A DNA stretch of 64,000 nt from Terrabacter aerolatus (GTDB taxonomy: Bacteria > Actinomycetota > Actinomycetes > Actinomycetales > Dermatophilaceae), in contig NZ_BJYX01000001.1 of the NCBI RefSeq assembly GCF_007991735.1, positions 310,001-374,000 on the forward strand, given 5' to 3'. Below are positions 59,749 through 64,000 of this stretch, piece by piece. Under the pieces are notes generated by a model. That model did not search any database. It was not told the DNA's origin and saw only the letters and a list, made by a program, of their open reading frames with translations. Every line of letters starts with the position of its first letter. The stretch's first letter is position 1. The position numbers and the translations under genes were made by a program.

Positions 59749-61146
59749 ATGACCTCCAACCGCACCGCCCTCGTGACCGGCGCCTCCGGCTACATCGGCG
59801 GCCAGGTCGTGCCGCGGCTGCTCGACGAGGGCTGGACCGTGCGCGTGCTGACCCGCCACCACAGCTCGCTGGACAGCAAGCCGTGGGTCGACCGCGTCGA
59901 GGTGGCCGAGGGCGACGTCAGCTCGGCCGACGACATGCGCCGCGCGCTCGAGGGCGTCGACGCCGCCTGGTACCTCGTGCACTCGATGGACGACAAGCCG
60001 GACTTCGCCGAGCGCGACGGCGAGGCCGCGACGATCTTCTCCGAGGCGGCCAAGGCGTCCGGTGTCTCGCGCATCGTCTACCTCGGCGGCCTGCACCCCG
60101 ACGACGAGGTGCTCTCGCCGCACCTCGCCTCGCGCGTGGAGGTCGGCCGCATCCTACTCGACTCGGGCGTGCCCACCGCCGTGCTGCAGGCGGCCGTCGT
60201 GCTCGGCGACGGGTCGGCGTCGTTCGACATGCTGCGCTACCTCACGACCCGCCTCCCGGCGATGGTCGCCCCGAAGTGGCTCGACAACAAGATCCAGCCC
60301 ATCGCCATCGACGACGTCGTCACGCTGCTCGTCGGCGCCGGCACCCTGCCGCCGGAGGTCAACCGCACGTTCGACATCGGCGGCCCCGAGGTCCTGACCT
60401 ACCGCGAGATGATCGGGCGCTTCTCCGACGCGACGGGCAAGCGCCGTCCGGTGGTCGTCACCGTGCCCGTGCTGACACCGCGCCTGGCGAGCCACTGGGT
60501 CGGGCTCGTCACGCCGATCTCGGCCGGCCTCGCCAAGCCGCTCGTCGGCAGCCTCGTCCACGAGGTCGTCGCCAAGGAGAACGACCTGCTGGACCACGTC
60601 GACGTGCCGGGCGGCTTCATCGACTTCGACACGGCTGTGCGGTCCGCGATGCGCACCGCCAAGCCCGACACCGCCATGCGCAACCTCGCCCTGACGAGTG
60701 CAGTGACCGTGGCGAGCGCCGTCGTGGGGTCGCTCGCGACCCAGCCCGACTCGCGGTGGTACCGGTCGCTCGACCTCCCCGAGTGGCAGCCGCCGACCCT
60801 CGCCTTCCCCGTCGTGTGGACCGCGCTCTACGCCGACATCGCCGCGAGCTCGGCCACGGTCCTCAACGCCTACGACAAGGCGGGCGACACGGCGGGCCGC
60901 AACGCCTACCTCAAGGCGTTCGGGACCAACCTCGCCCTCAACACGGCGTGGAGCGTCGTCTTCTGGCGGTCGCGCAAGCCGTGGGTGGCCGCCGCCGAGG
61001 CGGCGCTGCTGACGGCGAGCTCGGCCGACCTCGCCCGGCGCGCCGGCACCGTCAGCAAGGGGGCCGGCATCGCCCTCTCGCCGTATGCCGTGTGGTGCGG
61101 ATTCGCGACCGCCCTCTCGACCGCGATCGCGCGCCGCAACCGCTGA
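59749..61146 (+). CDS. NmrA/SDR-like NAD(P)-binding protein fused to a TspO/MBR domain
   Basis: 465 residues. Residues about 1-300 are an atypical short-chain dehydrogenase/NmrA domain: ALVTGASGYIGGQVVPRLLD at 7-26, AWYLVHSMDDKPDFAERDGE, VYLGGLHPDDE. Residues about 315-465 form a five-helix TspO (tryptophan-rich sensory) domain: WYRSLDLPEWQPPTLAFPVV, WTALYADIAAS, then LALNTAWSVVFWRSRKPW. TspO proteins bind porphyrins and are linked to photo-oxidative stress. The fusion suits a light-regulated operon beside tetrapyrrole genes. The start is 4 bp after the CPBP gene. Confidence 0.88.
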   Translation: MTSNRTALVTGASGYIGGQVVPRLLDEGWTVRVLTRHHSSLDSKPWVDRVEVAEGDVSSADDMRRALEGVDAAWYLVHSMDDKPDFAERDGEAATIFSEAAKASGVSRIVYLGGLHPDDEVLSPHLASRVEVGRILLDSGVPTAVLQAAVVLGDGSASFDMLRYLTTRLPAMVAPKWLDNKIQPIAIDDVVTLLVGAGTLPPEVNRTFDIGGPEVLTYREMIGRFSDATGKRRPVVVTVPVLTPRLASHWVGLVTPISAGLAKPLVGSLVHEVVAKENDLLDHVDVPGGFIDFDTAVRSAMRTAKPDTAMRNLALTSAVTVASAVVGSLATQPDSRWYRSLDLPEWQPPTLAFPVVWTALYADIAASSATVLNAYDKAGDTAGRNAYLKAFGTNLALNTAWSVVFWRSRKPWVAAAEAALLTASSADLARRAGTVSKGAGIALSPYAVWCGFATALSTAIARRNR

Positions 61147-61324
61147 CCCCCTCCCGATCAGGGTGTATCGAGTTATCTAGCGTCCGTCCGATACGACGAA
61201 AGACAGCACTCGCGAGCGTCGGCAGACGTCGATGGCAGCGCCATACGGCACGCGGCGGCCGGGCGGCTCTGGGGGGGCCGGGCGGCTCAGGGGGGCTGGC
61301 CACGGCGGAACGCGCCGCGCGGGC

Positions 61325-62287
61325 TCAGGTGCTGACGAGCTGCTTCGAGAAGGCGCGGCGGTAGGACACGGGCGGGATGCCGATCTCGCGCTGGAAGTGG
61401 TGACGCAGGACGGCCGCCGTGGCGAACCCGCTCTCCCGGGCGATGCGCTCGACGTCGAGGTCGGTCGACTCGAGCAGGTGGCGCGCGCGCAGGACCCGCT
61501 GGCTCGTGAGCCACCGGTGCGGGGTGGTGCCCACCTCGGCCGTGAACCGTCGCGCGAAGGTGCGCTCGGACATCGCGGCACGCCTGGCCAGTGACGGGAT
61601 CGAGTGCTCCTCGTCGAGATGCTCGGAGACCCACTCCATGACGTCCTGCAGACCCTCGCACGGCTCGGTCGGGACGGGCGTCTCGACGAACTGGCGCTGG
61701 CCGCCGGAACGGTGCGGCGGGACGACCATCCGGCGCGCGATGCGGGTCGCGACCTCCGAGCCGAGCTCGGTGCGCACGAGATGGAGGCAGGCGTCGATCC
61801 CGGCAGCCGTGCCGGCGCTCGTCAGCACCGGGCCGTCCTCGACGTAGAGGACGTCGAGGTCGACGCAGGCGCGCGGATGCTCGTCGGCCAGCCGCGCGGC
61901 ATACCTCCAGTGCGTCGTGCACTCTCGTCCGTCGAGCAGGCCGGCGGCAGCGAGCTGGAAGGCGCCGGAGCAGACGGAGAGCACGCGGCCGCCGTTCGCG
62001 GCGTTGTCACGGAGGATGTCGAGGACGACCGGGTCGTACGGTCCGTCGACCGCCCCACCCGGGATGGCGACGAGATCGACGCTTCGGGCGGCCTCCAACG
62101 GGAAGGGGGCGACGATGCCCAGGCCACTCGTCGTGCGCAGCGCCTCGCCCGGACGCGCCGAGCAGACCCGGAAGTCGAAGGCCGGGACGCCGTCGTCGGT
62201 GCGGTCGATGCCGAAGACCTCGCACAACACGCCGAGCTCGAACATGGCGACGGGCTCCTGGGCGACGACGGCGATGGTGCGCAGCAT
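61325..62287 (-). CDS. GlxA-type AraC regulator with DJ-1/PfpI-like domain
   Basis: 320 residues. Residues 1 to about 190 form a class I glutamine-amidotransferase-like DJ-1/PfpI domain: VAVVAQEPVAMFELGVLCEV-like start, VDLVAIPGGAVDGP, and the nucleophile-elbow Cys in VLSVCSGAFQLAAAGLLDGR. Residues about 215-315 are an AraC helix-turn-helix pair (IPSLARRAAMSERTFARRFT, and VERIARESGFATAAVLRHHF). The ligand is unknown. It converges with the TspO fusion gene. The gap between them has no clear gene. Confidence 0.92.
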   Translation of the reverse strand: MLRTIAVVAQEPVAMFELGVLCEVFGIDRTDDGVPAFDFRVCSARPGEALRTTSGLGIVAPFPLEAARSVDLVAIPGGAVDGPYDPVVLDILRDNAANGGRVLSVCSGAFQLAAAGLLDGRECTTHWRYAARLADEHPRACVDLDVLYVEDGPVLTSAGTAAGIDACLHLVRTELGSEVATRIARRMVVPPHRSGGQRQFVETPVPTEPCEGLQDVMEWVSEHLDEEHSIPSLARRAAMSERTFARRFTAEVGTTPHRWLTSQRVLRARHLLESTDLDVERIARESGFATAAVLRHHFQREIGIPPVSYRRAFSKQLVST

Positions 62288-62378
62288 CGGATCAGCATGA
62301 CACCGCTGGCAGGATCTTGTCGATGAGCGACAGTTCTGCCACTCGTGGCGGGATCGAGATGGGCGCAGGCTTTCTGCC

Positions 62379-62558
62379 ATGGACATCATCTTCTTCATGG
62401 CCCTGTTCGCCGCTCTCGTCGCAGCCCTGGGGCGCCACCACCGGCGCACCTTCTCACTGCCGCGAGCCCCGTTCGGGGCCGACGCCGAGCTCGACCGCGA
62501 CATCGACCGCGTGCTCCACGACGCACCGCTCGCCCACGACACGCGCGTCGCCCACTGA
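62379..62558 (+). CDS. Small membrane-associated protein (59 aa)
   Basis: 59 residues starting at an ATG. A hydrophobic N-terminal helix (DIIFFMALFAALVAAL) is followed by a basic patch (RHHRR) and an acidic/His tail (DAELDRDIDRVLHDAPLAHD). The ribosome site is weak. Codon use matches neighbours, so it is probably real. Function unknown. Confidence 0.55.
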   Translation: MDIIFFMALFAALVAALGRHHRRTFSLPRAPFGADAELDRDIDRVLHDAPLAHDTRVAH

Positions 62559-62610
62559 GTCTCGACCGGGGCGCGACCGGGACGTCGGACCGGGATGGAA
62601 GGCTCGACGC

Positions 62611-63003
62611 ATGACGACTTCACCCGCACCGGCCGTCGGCCGACTCGCCTCCGTGTCCCTCGACTGTCCCGACCCCTCCACGCTCGCCGACTTCTACGGC
62701 GCGCTGCTCGGCCTGCCGCGTGCCTACGAGAGCCCGGACGGGGGTGTCGTGTCACTGTCCGACGGCGGCATGGCCGTCACGATGATGCGGGCGGCCGACC
62801 ACGTCCCACCCACCTGGCCGGAGCCGGGCCAGCAGCAGCAGCTGCACCTCGACATCCTCGTCACCGACCTCGACGACGCGGTGACGCGGTCGATCGCCCT
62901 CGGAGCCACCGAGGCCGCCCACCAGCCGGCTCCGTCGGCCTGGCGAGTGCTGCTCGACCCGGTCGGGCACCCCTTCTGCCTGACCACCGTCACCGGCGAC
63001 TGA
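62611..63003 (+). CDS. VOC (glyoxalase/bleomycin-resistance fold) protein
   Basis: 130 residues. The VOC fold is visible from ASVSLDCPDPSTLADFYGAL, LGLPRAYESPDGGV, LHLDILVTDLDDAVTRSIAL, and the C-terminal LLDPVGHPFCLTTV. A metal-binding His in LHLDI and Glu/Asp near the end are plausible. The substrate is unknown. The 3' end of the gene resembles an 18-bp repeat that follows. Confidence 0.85.
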   Translation: MTTSPAPAVGRLASVSLDCPDPSTLADFYGALLGLPRAYESPDGGVVSLSDGGMAVTMMRAADHVPPTWPEPGQQQQLHLDILVTDLDDAVTRSIALGATEAAHQPAPSAWRVLLDPVGHPFCLTTVTGD

Positions 63004-63020
63004 CGATGCTCCCCGGCGCC

Positions 63021-63074
63021 CGACACATCACCGGCGACCGACACCTCACCGGCGACCGACACGTCACCGGCCAC
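63021..63074. repeat. Three tandem 18-bp repeats
   Basis: CGACACATCACCGGCGAC, CGACACCTCACCGGCGAC and CGACACGTCACCGGCCAC in a row (63021-63038, 63039-63056, 63057-63074). The TCACCGGCGAC core is also at the end of the VOC coding sequence (62991-63000), so the array probably grew from it. It lies between convergent genes. Confidence 0.85.
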
Positions 63075-63107
63075 TGACGAAGGTCACCGCCGACTCACCG
63101 ACGTCAC

Positions 63108-64000
63108 TCAGAACGGCGGCGGGTCATGGGGTCGGGACCGGGCCGACAGGCCGGGTGGCCGCTCCTGCGCGACGGATGGTCGGGCCTGCGTGGCGGGTGG
63201 CCCCGATCCGGGGTCGCGAAGGGACTCGCGCCAGTCCTTGGGATAGGTGACGTACTCCCGGCCGGCGAGCGAGGTCCACGAGATCCCGTCGTCGTCGACG
63301 CGACGGACCGTCCAGACCCGCGCGGTCTTGCCGTTGTGGCACCCGCGACTCAGGGCGTCGAGGTTGGAGACGTGGGTCCGGCCGGTCGGCCATGGTTCGA
63401 GGTGGTCGACGTCGCAGCGATCGGCTGGAACCTGGCACCCGGGGCCGCGGCAGACACCGTCGACCGCCTTGACGTGGGCCACCATCTCGGGCGTCGGCGC
63501 ATAGCGCTCCGTCGAGAGCTCGAGGGCCCGGCCGGTGTCGACGTCGGCGGCGAGGCGCTGCCAGACGGAGCCCGGCGCGGTGATGATCTGGCGGGCATGG
63601 GGGGCCGTGACCCAGCCGTGTCCGGTCAGCTCGCACGCGGCGTCCGACAGGCCAGTCGCGACCTCGAAGGGAACGACGATGCGCACGGCGGCCGGAGGGG
63701 CATCCGACAGGCCCGACCAGCTCGGTCCGCCCGTCCCGGCAGGTCCGCCCGCCCCGGCAGGTCCGCCTGGCCCACCAGGGCAGGCCGGGCCGGCGGGGCC
63801 TCCAGCTCGCGCCGAGCTGGAGGCGTCGGGGACCACCCCGAAGAGCACGAGGTCACAGAGCAGGTCGCTGCGCAGCTGGTCGAGGGAGCGCGCGTCACCG
63901 GAGGCACGCGCCGACCGAGCCATGGCCTCGACCCGGTCGAGGACGCCGACGACGCGCTCGGCAGGGGCCACGACGGTGAAGGTCCCCATGCCGTCCTCGA
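63108..64000 (-). CDS. HNH endonuclease with DUF222-like region, 3' part (cut by window edge)
   Basis: At least 293 residues; the frame remains open to the window end, so the N-terminus is missing. The C-terminal HNH domain shows CRGPGCQVPADRCDVDHLEP then LDALSRGCHNGKTARVW, with the DH and H-N pattern of McrA-like nucleases. A low-complexity Gly/Pro/Ala segment (GPAGPACPGGPGGPAGAGG) breaks the DUF222 part. Genes of this DUF222-HNH kind are highly repeated in Actinobacteria. Role unclear. Confidence 0.85.
   Translation of the reverse strand, partial: EDGMGTFTVVAPAERVVGVLDRVEAMARSARASGDARSLDQLRSDLLCDLVLFGVVPDASSSARAGGPAGPACPGGPGGPAGAGGPAGTGGPSWSGLSDAPPAAVRIVVPFEVATGLSDAACELTGHGWVTAPHARQIITAPGSVWQRLAADVDTGRALELSTERYAPTPEMVAHVKAVDGVCRGPGCQVPADRCDVDHLEPWPTGRTHVSNLDALSRGCHNGKTARVWTVRRVDDDGISWTSLAGREYVTYPKDWRESLRDPGSGPPATQARPSVAQERPPGLSARSRPHDPPPF

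Larger units (their letters stand above)
1809..61904. repeat. Dispersed octamer GTATGCCG (about 37 copies plus one GTATGCCA)
   Basis: Positions read by eye for GTATGCCG or CGGCATAC: 1809, 3226, 3601, 6497, 9171, 10104, 11680, 14070, 17527, 17627, 18240, 20244, 22517, 25263, 25304, 25544, 27529, 29217, 31114, 33416, 35495, 37747, 37926, 42958, 44374, 46686, 48917, 50281, 51439, 52013, 53180, 54623, 56266, 58013, 58252, 61083, 61897; a variant is at 41325. Spacing averages about 1.7 kb. Both orientations are about equal. It is used in all three coding frames. Confidence 0.85.

Noticed and set aside
1809-61904. GTATGCCG as a Chi- or KOPS-like strand-biased motif
   Set aside because: About 18 copies read one way and 20 the other along the window, with no strand or gene-direction bias.
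1-64000. tRNA or rRNA genes
   Set aside because: No cloverleaf-like sequence or rRNA conserved core was noticed when reading intergenic regions; an RNA covariance search would be needed to be certain.

Overview
The window is very GC-rich, with tightly packed, often overlapping genes, GTG starts, F420-linked enzymes, a DtxR/IdeR-type iron box and a full aerobic cobalamin pathway. This points to an actinobacterium, probably an Intrasporangiaceae-like member of Micrococcales. That placement is inferred from gene content and style; the genus is not determined.

Layout. 0-1.3 kb: an iron-uptake operon (efeU, efeO cut by the window edge) behind an iron box. 1.3-4.4 kb: a DUF2461 protein, a methyltransferase and a flavin monooxygenase, ended by a 67-bp tandem array of hairpins. 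4.4-9.7 kb: a four-gene operon encoding a subtilisin-like peptidase with YWGG repeats, a sigma factor, a small transthyretin-like protein and a TPR-CHAT protease. This is the best candidate here for an undescribed regulatory or defence system. 10.2-20.7 kb: mostly housekeeping genes (pheA, pyrE, a glycosyltransferase, an ATPase of the anti-sigma type, a PadR regulator) plus a P-loop/luciferase-like fusion whose linker is a palindromic element.

20.7-52.8 kb: the cobalamin region. It holds cobQ, cobF (fused to a GNAT domain), cobN, cobG-cobH-cobIJ, cobL-cobM, cbtB-cbtA-ferredoxin, chlID-cobO-cobB-cobC-cobA-cobD and cobK, with three cobalamin riboswitches. CobG and CobF mark the oxygen-dependent route. 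A ChlI/ChlD fusion seems to stand in for CobS/CobT as partner of CobN. Two insertions break the region: an IS481-family element at 24.1-25.2 kb, beside decayed genes, and a block at 38.6-42.3 kb that looks like type VII secretion accessory genes with a WXG/glycine-zipper candidate substrate.

52.8-61.1 kb: a light- and B12-responsive locus. A CarH-like MerR regulator with the W-x9-EH adenosylcobalamin motif sits between cobK and an SRPBCC gene. It is divergent from an FAD oxidoreductase, DUF1365, cfa, photolyase, CPBP protease and an NmrA-TspO fusion. The neighbouring pathway therefore makes the cofactor that the regulator probably senses. 61.3-64 kb: a GlxA-type regulator, small genes and the start of an HNH endonuclease.

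Across the whole window the octamer GTATGCCG (or its complement) occurs about 37 times, in every reading frame and both orientations. It occurs far more often than base composition predicts and looks like a selected genome motif.
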